Source: GCA-003244245 sp049673305
Lineage (GTDB): Bacteria > Actinomycetota > Actinomycetes > Mycobacteriales > Pseudonocardiaceae
Assembly (NCBI GenBank): GCA_049673305.1
Contig: JBATXM010000201.1
Span: 1-62,372 of the forward strand
Direction: 5' to 3'
DNA: 62,372 nucleotides
This document shows positions 24,538 to 33,027 of the stretch, one piece after another (within the stretch, counting starts at the first letter, position 1; each line of letters starts with the position of its first letter). A program made the translations under genes and the position numbers. A model generated the notes under the pieces. That model was not told the origin of the DNA. It worked only from the letters and a program-made list of their open reading frames with translations, and searched no databases.

Positions 24538-25374
24538 GTGATCACAGACCTTCGTTCGCCGGCCGCCGTCGAGAATGTCCTTGATTATGTGGAGGGCGCC
24601 TTGGGTGTGTCGTTGGATCGGGCCAGCGCGACCTACGGCTGGCGGGGCAAGACGGCTGGCTTCGCGACGCAGGCGAGCCCGCGGACGTGGGTGCGGATCG
24701 CCTGCCGGCCTGCTGGTGAGATGAACGAGCGCATCTGGACCGGTGAGGAGTGCGCGTCAGTGCTCACCGGTGTGGCCAAACCGACGCTGCTGCGCTCAGT
24801 GCGGTGGTTGGATGCCGCCGAGGCGCTGGTGTGGCGTGCTGATGAACTGAGCTATGCGCGTTCGGTCTTGATCAGCGCTACACCGGAGATCACAGTCGAT
24901 CCGGCGCTGCCGGGGACGTGGTGGGCAGAGCTGTCGATGTCGTTAGCGGCCCTGGCTGATCATCGCACGGTACGGGTGGGTGTCCGGCAGGACTTGGTGA
25001 ACCGACGGGTCGCCGAGATTGCCGGCGGATCGGTCGACCCGACCGTCGAAGAGTGGGCCACCGCGCACGCTGACCTGCACTGGGCCAATCTCACCGGCCC
25101 GACGTGCGAGATTTTGGATTGGGAGGGCTGGGGAGCTGGGCCGCGTGGGCTGGACGCCGCCACGTTGTGGGGATACTCGCTGGCCGTTCCTGCTCTCGTC
25201 GAGCGCATCGAAACGGAGTTCACGGACGATTTTGCGACGCGTTCTGGGAAGATCGCCCAACTGTTCACCTGCGCGGAGCTACTGCGGATGGTCGTCAACT
25301 TCGGTGATCACCCTGGCCTGAAGGGCCCGCTGACGCTGGCGGCCCGCCACCTCGCCGACGAGCTGCGGCCGTGA
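24538..25374 (+). CDS. APH/choline-kinase-fold phosphotransferase
   Basis: 278 residues, aminoglycoside phosphotransferase superfamily. The catalytic loop HADLHWANL (about residues 177-185) and the metal motif ILDWEGWG are intact. The N-lobe (GWRGKTAGFATQ) is shorter than in true resistance kinases. The substrate is unknown; it could be a small molecule or a peptide. GTG start. Its 3' end overlaps the oppositely oriented aldo/keto reductase frame by 80 bp. A 48-bp stretch of its 5' part (about 24640-24687) recurs as a relic at 30078-30126. Confidence 0.82.
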   Translation: MITDLRSPAAVENVLDYVEGALGVSLDRASATYGWRGKTAGFATQASPRTWVRIACRPAGEMNERIWTGEECASVLTGVAKPTLLRSVRWLDAAEALVWRADELSYARSVLISATPEITVDPALPGTWWAELSMSLAALADHRTVRVGVRQDLVNRRVAEIAGGSVDPTVEEWATAHADLHWANLTGPTCEILDWEGWGAGPRGLDAATLWGYSLAVPALVERIETEFTDDFATRSGKIAQLFTCAELLRMVVNFGDHPGLKGPLTLAARHLADELRP

Positions 25375-26275
25375 ACTCGCTCTGGTTCACCAGCTCGGTT
25401 TCACCGCCCGAGGCGCTCTGACGCGCGGCTAGGAGTTGCCGGTACTTGACGAGCTTGGCCTGGTCGACGTCCAGCGTCGTGGCGTGCAGAAGCTCATCGA
25501 GATGCTGGGCGCTGTTGGTGCTCAGGGCGACGCGATCGGCGCCGGGGAGTTCGTAGGCGGGTCGGAACGCGGCTTGGCGGTTGGACGCCGGCTGCCCCGG
25601 TGACAGGAACGTGTGCGGGTTCGCCTGGTCCCACACCTCGGCGTCGGCAATGCCGCCGAACGGACTCATCGCCCATCGTCGGGCGTGGTCCACCCCGAGC
25701 CGGGCGCACAACCACTCAGCCGCGTGCAGCGTCGCCGCGTTGACCAGCAGCCCGCCACGAATCATGAGCGCATCCGGGACGGGCAGCGTGTCCGCCGGGT
25801 CGCTGCTGTCCAGGACGGTCAGCAGCGGCCCAGGGTCCCAGGTGGAGATCCCCCACGCCCCGCATTCACCGGTCTTGCAGGCCTGTTGGAGCACGTCGAT
25901 GGCGTCGGACAGCAGGCCTCGTCCGTGGGCTGGCTCGACCCAGGCCACCGTGGTCTCCGGATTGTGCAACAGCACGACCGCCGGTTGGCAGGACAGTTCC
26001 TCGGCCGACTGGCTGATGGCCTGCCGCAAGCGGGCCGTGTCTAGGCTGTGCTCGGTGTGATCGCCATTGGGGAAGTAGCCAACCTTCGTGGAGATCTGGA
26101 AACGGGACAGCAGATCACCCGCGACCCGCACGAGGGTTCGATGAGACGCTCCGCCGTGATAGTTGTAGGCGGTGTCCAGGTCTGTGACTCCACGGTCGAG
26201 GGCGTGTCCTAGAAGCTCTCGCCGGTGATGAGACCGGTATAGCCCGAGGACAATTCGTCGGTCAGCGGAGCGCAA
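25295..26275 (-). CDS. Aldo/keto reductase
   Basis: 326 residues, AKR superfamily. RIVLGLYRSHHRRELLGHAL is followed by the catalytic TDLDTAYNYHGG (Asp, Tyr), STKVGYFP (Lys) and VVLLHNPE (His). The TTG start at 26275 has GGGGAGGG just upstream and lies within the JmjC frame, giving a 67-bp overlap. The last 40 or so residues (AARRRGGGPPASAG) are low-complexity and antisense to the kinase gene, which suggests that an original stop was lost. It probably belongs to the minus-strand operon peptide-JmjC-AKR. A 50-bp part of it (about 25553-25605) recurs as a relic near 30130-30180. Confidence 0.82.
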   Translation of the reverse strand: MRSADRRIVLGLYRSHHRRELLGHALDRGVTDLDTAYNYHGGASHRTLVRVAGDLLSRFQISTKVGYFPNGDHTEHSLDTARLRQAISQSAEELSCQPAVVLLHNPETTVAWVEPAHGRGLLSDAIDVLQQACKTGECGAWGISTWDPGPLLTVLDSSDPADTLPVPDALMIRGGLLVNAATLHAAEWLCARLGVDHARRWAMSPFGGIADAEVWDQANPHTFLSPGQPASNRQAAFRPAYELPGADRVALSTNSAQHLDELLHATTLDVDQAKLVKYRQLLAARQSASGGETELVNQSEFTAAARRRGGGPPASAGPSGQGDHRS

Positions 26276-27419
26276 ATTCCCTCCCCGATCAGCACATCAC
26301 CGAGTCGCCGCGCGTCTACGCCGGTCCGTGCGCTGACCTGGCCGACCTGCATGGAATCACCGCTCACGAGCCGCCGCAGCGCGGGTGCCGCCGCACCCTT
26401 GAAGGTCAGCTTCTTCCCGGCTGCGAACAGCAGAGCGTGTTCGCCCGCCTCGTTCACCTGGGGCGGAAACTCGGTCACGCACACGACCGAGCTGGACTCA
26501 TCGAGAGCGGCCAGCGCAGGCACGACCCGGGTTCGAACCGGCTCCTGCTCACGGCGGGTCAGAAACTCCTCAGGAGACCACCGCGACACCAGCCCCGCGC
26601 CCGCGTCGGCGAGCGCGTCGTGCTGAGCGGCGCCTTCACCGGATGTGCCAGACCGGATGAGATCATGCCGGAACAGCTCCTCCTCGCGGGAGCGGTCAGC
26701 CACCCAAGCCAACCAGTCCACACCGGTGCGTTTCACGAACCCGAAGGTCACGTGCAGGCTCAGCCCAGTGCCGCAGTCGTCGCGGGTGGCCTGATGCCAG
26801 TGGCCGCGCGGTATGTGCATCACCTCGCCCGCCCGCAAGGTGCCCGACCAGATCAGCTCGTCGCTGGGCGTCAGGTTCGGCTCAGCGTCCCGGTACATCG
26901 GCACGGCTCGCGAGCTGCCGCGCACTTCCCAGTTCTTGTGTCCGGCGAGTTGGACGATCAGCACATCGTGATCATCGAAGTGCAGCGGGAATCCTGTCGC
27001 GTCCTGCGTGGTCAGGTAGGCGTTCACCTGGACGCGTTCCCGTGACCACCATTGCAGCGCCCGGCACGCGACCTCCATCGTCGGGTCGAACACATCCAGG
27101 GCGTCCAGTACGGCGGTGAACCCCTCGCTGGCCAGTCGCGTGAGGCTGTGCATGTCGGCCATGCGGATGGCTTGCCGGCGCCGAGTCACGGTGGACGTCA
27201 CGTACTCGTTGGGTGCAGCTCCTGGCCGCCCTGGAAGCACCGGAGCTGTGGTGGCTCCAGGCTTCGCCGCATGATCACGTCCAGCAGCTTGGACGGCGTA
27301 AGCAGGCGTTCGCACAGCCGTTGGTCCGGTACAGCGCCTCGCGCGAACCTGGCTCCGAGCAACTCAGGGCCAGACCAGCACAGCGCTTTTTCTACCGCCG
27401 CGACAAGTTGATGATCCAC
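26209..27419 (-). pseudogene. JmjC/cupin Fe(II)-dependent oxygenase, frameshifted
   Basis: Homologous to bacterial JmjC (ROXA/NO66-like) oxygenases, which hydroxylate proteins or peptides using 2-oxoglutarate. The first 70 residues (GTG at 27419; ELLGARFARGAVPDQRLC, then PPQLRCFQGGQELHP) are in one frame. After HP, near 27205-27212, the frame changes and continues NEYVTSTVTRR to the stop at 26209. The second part holds the metal site: HFDDHD (HxD) and HIPRGHWHQA (His), plus the C-terminal winged-helix-like region. One indel separates it from an intact gene of about 400 residues. It starts 28 bp after the small peptide gene. Confidence 0.85.
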
Positions 27420-27447
27420 TATTCGGTCCGATTTCGAAGTCTGGTCG

Positions 27448-27609
27448 CTAGGACTCGGGGTAGTTCAGCGCGTCGCCGCCGCCACTCTGGCCGCCGTCGC
27501 TCTTACCCGTGCTACCACCATCGGAATACTCGAACGCGCATCGATCCTGAATCGTGGTGATCGTCTCGACCGCCACCAGTAGGTCATCATCGATGGGCAC
27601 GTTGTCCAT
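27448..27609 (-). CDS. Small Gly/Ser-rich peptide, candidate modified-peptide precursor
   Basis: 53 residues. An acidic N-terminus (MDNVPIDDDLLVAVETITT) could be a leader; one Cys (CAFEY) follows, then a core-like tail rich in Gly and Ser (GGSTGKSDGGQSGGGD) ending NYPES. ATG start with AGGGGAG 5 nt upstream. It sits 28 bp ahead of a JmjC oxygenase, with an aldo/keto reductase next and a TPR regulator upstream. Size, composition and neighbours suggest a ribosomally made, modified peptide, but no known precursor family is recognised. Confidence 0.65.
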   Translation of the reverse strand: MDNVPIDDDLLVAVETITTIQDRCAFEYSDGGSTGKSDGGQSGGGDALNYPES

Positions 27610-27778
27610 GCCATCTCCCCTATCGGTCGGTTGTCCATTGTCGCAGGCGACAGGATCAGTTCGCAATCGTGTAGCGGTCCCTACGTCGCCAGGAGACGTG
27701 GCGGGGCTGATCGTGTGATTGGACCATCGGTTTCTCACCGTCACTCGGTCAACGTGACGCCGCAGTGGGTCAGGTCGG
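27610..27778. other. Upstream region of the small peptide gene
   Basis: About 170 bp between the regulator stop and the peptide start, moderately AT-richer than its neighbours. It probably contains the promoter of the peptide-JmjC-AKR operon, but no clear -35/-10 pair or operator can be assigned. Confidence 0.35.
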
Positions 27779-29074
27779 TTATCGGGCGCGGGTCAGGCGC
27801 TGGGAGGTGAAGGCTTCGATGGCGCCAGCCAGCTCGATGGCGTCCCGGCCGGGGTCCTTGATGGAACTTAGCGCGGTGCGCACTCGCTCCACCGAGGTCA
27901 CGATCGTGTGGGTGCGCTGAGCTGGGGGGATGTCCAGTACCGGGATCAGCGCTTCGGTTGCGCCGTCGACCTCGCCTCGGGCTACACGGGCGACCGCGAG
28001 GGCGCTGCGGGTGTTTGCTTCGTTTCTGATGGAGCTGCCCTGGGGTGCTGCGGCGTAGGCGTTCAGCGCTTCGAGGGCGAATCGTTCGGCGTGGCTGGCC
28101 TCCGGTGAGCCGCCCCAGGAGAGCGCTTCTGCGGCGTAGTGGAGTTGGGGAGGCCGGCTGAAGTTGCATATCCCGCCGAGGATGTCCAGTTCGTCGGGCT
28201 GCACGCGGTCTCGCGCCTCGGACGCCCGGGCCACGGCGACATGGACCTCGTCCAGCCGGTTCAGCGCAGCCAGGGCTCGGGCTTCGCTGCTGGCCAGCAA
28301 CACCCCGGCGGTGCCCCGGCTGCGGGCTGCGGCCTCGGCGCCGAGCTGGGCGTAGCGCAACGAATCGTCCCATCGTCCTGACCAGTAGGTGATGTTTGCC
28401 TGCAGGCCACGAGTCCAGGCGCGTAACCCGTCGTGGCCGGCGTTGTCCGCGCAGGCGTAGCCGGTGCGGGCATGGGTCATCGCGTCGTGGGGGGCGCCGA
28501 GATCCTGCGATGTCATGGCCATCAGCCCGCAGGTGACCCCGGCGGCCAGGTAGAGATCCCGGGTCTGCTCCGGGCGCTGGCGCCCTTCCAGCAAGGTAAA
28601 TGCGCGATCCTGGGTGTCCACCAGATCAGCCAGCAACGCGGGTAACGGCTGATGAAGATAGGCGACGACCAGCCGGCGCACGTCGTCGGCCAGTTGGTCG
28701 AGCGTCTCCGCTCCGACGTTGGAGGCTTCGATACGGCTGAGGAAATCCCGAGCCCGGTCGGCGCTTATCGCGATCACCTGCCCTTCCCAGTCCGTCCGTG
28801 CGCTACCCCGCTCCAGCGCCGATCTGGGCTGGCCCCGCCCCTGCCGTAGCGCCTCGATGCCGTAGGGCGGGCCGAACAGCCGGGCCGCTGGCTCGCCGAA
28901 CATTTCCTCCAGTGTGCCCTGCGCCGCCGGGTAGGGCAGCGTGCTCAACTCCCCGGCGACCCACCGGTACGCCTGCCGTTCGCTGAGGTCGGTCTTGGCT
29001 ACCCGCTGGTAGTTTTTTCTGAACTCCTCCAGTGTGACGTGTCGCTGCAGAAGGCAACGGCCAACAGCCAGCAC
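27779..29074 (-). CDS. TPR-type transcriptional regulator (XRE-like N-terminus)
   Basis: 431 residues. The N-terminal part (TLEEFRKNYQRVAKTDLSERQAY in two blocks) looks like a short DNA-binding module, followed by RLFGPPYG and a long helical TPR array (about residues 130-430). Regulators of this kind are common beside secondary-metabolite and peptide loci in actinomycetes. GTG start (the upstream frame lacks similarity). It lies directly upstream of the peptide-JmjC-AKR genes on the same strand and is their probable regulator. A fragment of a paralogue remains near 24.2 kb. Confidence 0.78.
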   Translation of the reverse strand: MLAVGRCLLQRHVTLEEFRKNYQRVAKTDLSERQAYRWVAGELSTLPYPAAQGTLEEMFGEPAARLFGPPYGIEALRQGRGQPRSALERGSARTDWEGQVIAISADRARDFLSRIEASNVGAETLDQLADDVRRLVVAYLHQPLPALLADLVDTQDRAFTLLEGRQRPEQTRDLYLAAGVTCGLMAMTSQDLGAPHDAMTHARTGYACADNAGHDGLRAWTRGLQANITYWSGRWDDSLRYAQLGAEAAARSRGTAGVLLASSEARALAALNRLDEVHVAVARASEARDRVQPDELDILGGICNFSRPPQLHYAAEALSWGGSPEASHAERFALEALNAYAAAPQGSSIRNEANTRSALAVARVARGEVDGATEALIPVLDIPPAQRTHTIVTSVERVRTALSSIKDPGRDAIELAGAIEAFTSQRLTRAR

Positions 29075-29244
29075 GACGGGCTCCCGTCGGCGCGACCCCG
29101 ACGAAGGTGATCACCTCACGGCGGCGGAAACACCGCGCTGGGTTTCGCCACAACCGCAGAATGTCAAGCACTTCACCCGGCACGTCGACCCAGGGTGCGG
29201 TCGTCATCTCCTGCTCGACGAGCCCCTGGCGAGCGCACTCTCGG

Positions 29245-29622
29245 TTACACCTGGTGCAGCTGAAGTCGGATTTTCGTGCTGGCGGCGAGCCGCTGCAGAT
29301 CATCCGGGTCTGAGCTGAGCACTGCGGCCCGGTACCGCAGCGCGGTGAGCACGACGTGCGCATCGACCACATCGGAGGTGCCGGTATCGCGGAGCAGGCG
29401 GCCGACCACGCGCCCAGCGTTTTCGTCGAAAGACTCGATGACACAGCCCTTCAGTAGGCGGGAGAGCTGTGGCTGCGGCCCACCTCGCCATGCCTGCCCC
29501 AGCACCACGGCGGGGACGACGGCCTGGCCGGCCCGGTCGAGGCCACGACGGTGCACTGCCCACATGGTCCGGTCGCCACGTTCGGCGGCGAGCAATGCAC
29601 CGGTGTCGTAGACGAGGGTCAC
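29245..29622 (-). CDS. VapC-type PIN-domain toxin
   Basis: 125 residues. PIN residues: LVYDTGALLAAE (Asp), SDVVDAHVVLTAL (Asp) and AAVLSSDPDDLQRLA (Asp). The GTG at 29622 overlaps the antitoxin stop by 4 bp (GTGA). It belongs to a different subgroup from the VapC at 18.3 kb. It is in the accessory region. Confidence 0.88.
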   Translation of the reverse strand: MTLVYDTGALLAAERGDRTMWAVHRRGLDRAGQAVVPAVVLGQAWRGGPQPQLSRLLKGCVIESFDENAGRVVGRLLRDTGTSDVVDAHVVLTALRYRAAVLSSDPDDLQRLAASTKIRLQLHQV

Positions 29623-29867
29623 CACGCGGCGGGTCGAACGCCGAGCTCGTTGAGGATCTCGTCGGCGCGGTCGATCTCCTCCTGGGTGAAGGCGCCGGCC
29701 TCGGCCTCGTACTCGCGGACGGCGGCCAGCCCGGCGGCCAGCTTCGCGGCGTGCTGCGCGGCTTGGGACAGCCACGCCGACAGGCTGAGCCCCGCCTCCT
29801 CTGCGGCGATGCGCGCTGCGGCGAGTGTCTCTTCCTCCAGCGACACCGAGATCTTGGTGACGGTCAT
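29619..29867 (-). CDS. VapB-type antitoxin
   Basis: 82 residues. The N-terminal MTVTKISVSLEEETLAAARI and the following AGLSLSAWLSQAAQ form a ribbon-helix-helix-like unit; the C-terminus (FTQEEIDRADEILNELGV) is acidic and helical. The 4-bp overlap with the PIN toxin supports the pairing. Confidence 0.85.
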   Translation of the reverse strand: MTVTKISVSLEEETLAAARIAAEEAGLSLSAWLSQAAQHAAKLAAGLAAVREYEAEAGAFTQEEIDRADEILNELGVRPAAW

Positions 29868-29913
29868 GCTTCCAGGCTAGCAGGGCGGTGCTACTCCTGG
29901 TACGAAGATTTCC

Positions 29914-30085
29914 TCAGCGGACGTAGCTGGCCGGTCGGTAGCGCGGCTCGAGGATGCCGTGTCCCGCATCGGCAGCCACGGCTAGCCAGGCTTCCTTGGC
30001 GCGCAGCACCTCGGCAACCGCCTGCTCGGGGGTTTCGCCGAACGCCGCGTAGGCCTCAAGATCGGGTATGTCAGCCGGCTGGCAG
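29914..30085 (-). pseudogene. HicB antitoxin C-terminal remnant
   Basis: Minus-strand translation gives ADIPDLEAYAAFGETPEQ, then VAEVLRAKEAWLAVAA and ILEPRYRPASYVR before a TGA at 29914-29916. This matches the C-terminal half of HicB antitoxins (GETPEEAL with a following IPEPR). The N-terminal half and a hicA toxin gene are absent; similarity stops where the kinase/reductase relic begins. Confidence 0.75.
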
Positions 30086-30180
30086 GGCAAGAGGGCTGGC
30101 TTCGCGACGCAAGCGAGCCTGCGGTTGTTCGTAGGCCAGCCGGAACGCCGCTTGGCGGTTGGACGCCGACTGCTCCGGTG
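30078..30180 (+). pseudogene. Chimeric relic of the APH and AKR genes
   Basis: 30078-30126 is nearly the same as 24640-24687 in the kinase gene (shared GGCTGGCTTCGCGACGCA). 30128-30180 is similar to 25553-25605 in the aldo/keto reductase (shared GCTTGGCGGTTGGACGCCG). Order and orientation are as in the intact pair, with about 0.87 kb missing between them. This looks like what is left of a second copy of the kinase-reductase unit after internal deletion. Confidence 0.75.
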
Positions 30181-30181
30181 A

Positions 30182-30493
30182 TCAGATGTCCATGGCGAGG
30201 TCGTCCCGGATCCGGCGAGCGAGGGACTCGTCCATGAGCAGCCGAGCCACCAGCGCCCGGATGACGTCCTGGCCGGTGACGCGGGTGGTGCCGATCACGT
30301 CGGCGGTCTCGGCGCACCACTGGGTGAGCTTGAGGTGATAGGTGGGAGACAGGTCGACACTGCGTCGGACCGGTTTGGTGCGACCAGAGTCGGCCCAATG
30401 GAGATGTTTGGCAGCGAGGTCGTGGGACCGGTGTTGCGGCTGAGCTCCGCGGGCCCGGGCCCGAGCGGAGGCGTGGTCGGCACTGTTGATCAT
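30182..30493 (-). CDS. Small helix-rich protein, antitoxin/ParB-like
   Basis: 103 residues. After a variable N-terminus, KPVRRSVDLSPTYHLKLTQW and TRVTGQDVIRALVARLLMDE form a conserved domain I have seen beside ParA-like genes in actinobacteria; it is likely to bind DNA. No ParA partner is adjacent. The start is uncertain; ATG at 30493 is used. It ends 2 bp from the kinase/reductase relic. Confidence 0.6.
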   Translation of the reverse strand: MINSADHASARARARGAQPQHRSHDLAAKHLHWADSGRTKPVRRSVDLSPTYHLKLTQWCAETADVIGTTRVTGQDVIRALVARLLMDESLARRIRDDLAMDI

Positions 30494-30543
30494 AGCTACC
30501 TCCCTATAGCTCGTATTCGTCTGGCGGACCGAAGTGGTTCGGG

Positions 30544-32148
30544 TCAGCGCCAGGAGGGCAGCCAGAGCTCAGCGTTCCACCGCTCCGGGGTGATCGAGCC
30601 ACCGGTGAGGATCGGCCAGAGCCAGACGAAGTTGGCCACCACGAGCCCGACGTACAGCGAGACCACCAGCAGCCCCGTGCCGCGCCGCTCGGCGCCGTCG
30701 GCAGCCCGGCCGAGAATCTCACCCAGCACCACTGTCACGGCGATAACCAGAAACGGCGCCACCGGGGTCATGTAGAAGAAGTACATCTGGCGGTGGATGT
30801 TGACAAACCAGGGCAGCCAGCCGGCGGCGTAGCCGACCAGCGCCGCCGCATAGCGCCAGTCCGGTCCGCTGGCCGCCCGCCACAGCGCCCACCCCAGCAC
30901 GGGCAGCGCGAGCCACCACAGCGCTGGCGTGCCGATGAGCATCACGGTGGCCACGCAGTCCTGGCGCCCGCAACCCGCAGCGCCGGCACCGGACTGGTAG
31001 TAGTAGAGCATCGGCCGAAGCCCCATCGGCCAGCTCCACGGTTTGGATTCCCACGGGTGCGGGTGGGCGGGCGTGAGTAGCCCTTCGTGGAAACGCAACA
31101 CGGCGGCGCTGTAGTACCACAGTGCCCGCAGCGCTCCCGGCATGAAGTGCCACGGGCCACCGGTACCAATCTGGTTGCCCACCACGTGCCGGTCGATGCC
31201 GGTCTCACTACTGAACCAAGCCCACCAGGTCGCCAGATAGGCCCCCAGCGGCACCACCGCCAGCACCCACGACGCTGGCCCGAGATCCCGGACCAGCGTA
31301 CCGGCCCAGGGTCGGCGGACACCCGCGGCGCGGCGCGCGCAGGCGTCCCAGGTCAGGCTCATCGCGGCGAACCCGACGAGGTAGTACACCCCGGACCACT
31401 TCACACCACAGGCCAGCCCGAGCAGCACCCCGGCCCCGAACCGCCACCAGCGCACCCCGAACCGAGGACCGAAATCGGTGTCAGTGACGCGAGCTTCCCG
31501 GACCACGGTGGCCAGCCGCTCGTGCACCTGTTCCCGGTCGATGACCAGGCAGCCGAATGCCGCGAGGACGAACATCGCGAGGAAAATGTCGAGCATCCCG
31601 ATGCGCGCCTGCACGTGGCTGACACCGTCGGTGATGAGCAGCACTCCGGCGATCCCGCCCAGCAGGGTCGAGCTGGTCATTCGCCGCACGATCCGGACGA
31701 TGAGCAGCACGCAGATCGTGCCGGCCAGCGCGGAGCAGATCCGCCACCCCCAGCCGTTGTAGCCCATCGCCATCTCGCCCAGGGCAATGAGCTGCTTGCC
31801 CAGCGGGGGGTGCACCACGAGCTCGTAGCCCGCGTTGTCCTCCACCCCGCCGCCCCGCACCATCTGCCAGGCCTGCGGCGCGTAGTGCTTCTCGTCGAAC
31901 ACCGGGGTACCGCCATCGGTAGGCAGGCCCAGATTCCACAGCCGTACCAGGCCGGTGACCAGGGTCAGGCTCAGCGTCACCGCCCAGCTCCGAGCGCGAT
32001 CGGTGAGCGGGCGCCGCGCCAGCCGCTGTAGTGGACCGGCCGGCCTGGCCGGCACCGGAGGTATCGGCCCGATGCCCAGCAACGGCGTATCGTGGCTCGC
32101 CTCCCGGACGACTGTCACGGGCCTGATCGTAGGCTCGGCGTCGTGCAC
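30544..32148 (-). CDS. Dolichyl-phosphate-mannose-protein mannosyltransferase
   Basis: 534 residues, multi-spanning GT39 enzyme. Transfers mannose from polyprenyl-phosphate-mannose to Ser/Thr of secreted proteins. The catalytic first loop has FDEKHYAPQAWQMV (Asp-Glu pair near residue 82), followed by VHPPLGKQL and about ten further hydrophobic helices. The C-terminal WYYQSG-type region and YFFYMTPVAPF are typical of actinobacterial Pmt. GTG start at 32148; it overlaps the region where the divergent rsmI begins, the usual actinobacterial arrangement. Confidence 0.93.
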   Translation of the reverse strand: MHDAEPTIRPVTVVREASHDTPLLGIGPIPPVPARPAGPLQRLARRPLTDRARSWAVTLSLTLVTGLVRLWNLGLPTDGGTPVFDEKHYAPQAWQMVRGGGVEDNAGYELVVHPPLGKQLIALGEMAMGYNGWGWRICSALAGTICVLLIVRIVRRMTSSTLLGGIAGVLLITDGVSHVQARIGMLDIFLAMFVLAAFGCLVIDREQVHERLATVVREARVTDTDFGPRFGVRWWRFGAGVLLGLACGVKWSGVYYLVGFAAMSLTWDACARRAAGVRRPWAGTLVRDLGPASWVLAVVPLGAYLATWWAWFSSETGIDRHVVGNQIGTGGPWHFMPGALRALWYYSAAVLRFHEGLLTPAHPHPWESKPWSWPMGLRPMLYYYQSGAGAAGCGRQDCVATVMLIGTPALWWLALPVLGWALWRAASGPDWRYAAALVGYAAGWLPWFVNIHRQMYFFYMTPVAPFLVIAVTVVLGEILGRAADGAERRGTGLLVVSLYVGLVVANFVWLWPILTGGSITPERWNAELWLPSWR

Positions 32149-32151
32149 GGC

Positions 32152-33027
32152 ATGTCAGGCTCCGTTCCCGCAGATCTCCCCGGCGCCCCCCCCGGCCTGC
32201 AGGGGGCGCTGGTGCTGGCGGCCACCCCGCTCGGTGACTCGCGGGACGCCTCGCCGCGCTTGGTCGAGGCGCTCGGCCGCGCGAATGTGGTGGCTGCCGA
32301 GGACACCCGTCGGCTGCGGGCACTGGCGGCGGCCCTTGGTGTGGCGGTGACCGGCCGGATTGTCTCGCACTACGACGCGGTGGAGGCGGCGCGGATCCCC
32401 GCGCTGCTGGCGGCGATCCGCGCCGGCGCGACGGTGCTGGTGGTGACCGACGCCGGAATGCCCGCCGTGTCCGACCCAGGGTTCCGGCTGGTGGCAGCTT
32501 GCGTGCAGGAGGGGTTGCTGGTCACCTGCCTGCCCGGCCCCTCGGCGGTGACCACGGCGTTGGCCGTGTCCGGACTGCCCTGTGATCGGTTCTGCTTTGA
32601 GGGGTTCCCGCCGCGCCGAGCCGGCCCCCGCCGGCGGTGGCTGGCCAGCCTTGCCGCGCAACAGCGCACCTGTGTGTTCTTCGAGTCACCGCATCGGCTG
32701 GCCGCCACGCTGGCTGACGCTGCGGAGATCCTCGGCGCGGACCGGAGGGCAGCGGTGTGCCGGGAACTCACCAAGACGTATGAGGAGGTTCGCCGTGGTG
32801 GGCTGGGCGAGCTCGCCCACTGGGCAGCAGAGGGGGTGCGTGGCGAAATCACCGTCGTGCTCTCCGGTGCGCCGCTCGCAGCTCCGCCGGATGTCGCCGA
32901 CCTCGTTGGTGAGGTGAGCGAGCGGGTGAGCGCGGGGGAGCGGCTCAAGGAGGCCGTCGCCGCCGTGGCGAGCGCGCACGGTGTCGCTAAGCGCGACCTC
33001 TACCAGGCGGCTGTGGACAGTTCGTGA
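32152..33027 (+). CDS. rsmI: 16S rRNA (cytidine1402-2'-O)-methyltransferase
   Basis: 291 residues. Tetrapyrrole-methylase fold, SAM-dependent. ALVLAATPLGDSRDASPRL, AAEDTRRLRAL, VTDAGMPAVSDPGFRLV, LPGPSAVTTALAVSGLP and FFESPHRLAATL follow the family order. ATG at 32152 is used; GTG at 32143 is possible and overlaps the divergent mannosyltransferase start. It overlaps the following gene by 4 bp (GTGA). Confidence 0.93.
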   Translation: MSGSVPADLPGAPPGLQGALVLAATPLGDSRDASPRLVEALGRANVVAAEDTRRLRALAAALGVAVTGRIVSHYDAVEAARIPALLAAIRAGATVLVVTDAGMPAVSDPGFRLVAACVQEGLLVTCLPGPSAVTTALAVSGLPCDRFCFEGFPPRRAGPRRRWLASLAAQQRTCVFFESPHRLAATLADAAEILGADRRAAVCRELTKTYEEVRRGGLGELAHWAAEGVRGEITVVLSGAPLAAPPDVADLVGEVSERVSAGERLKEAVAAVASAHGVAKRDLYQAAVDSS

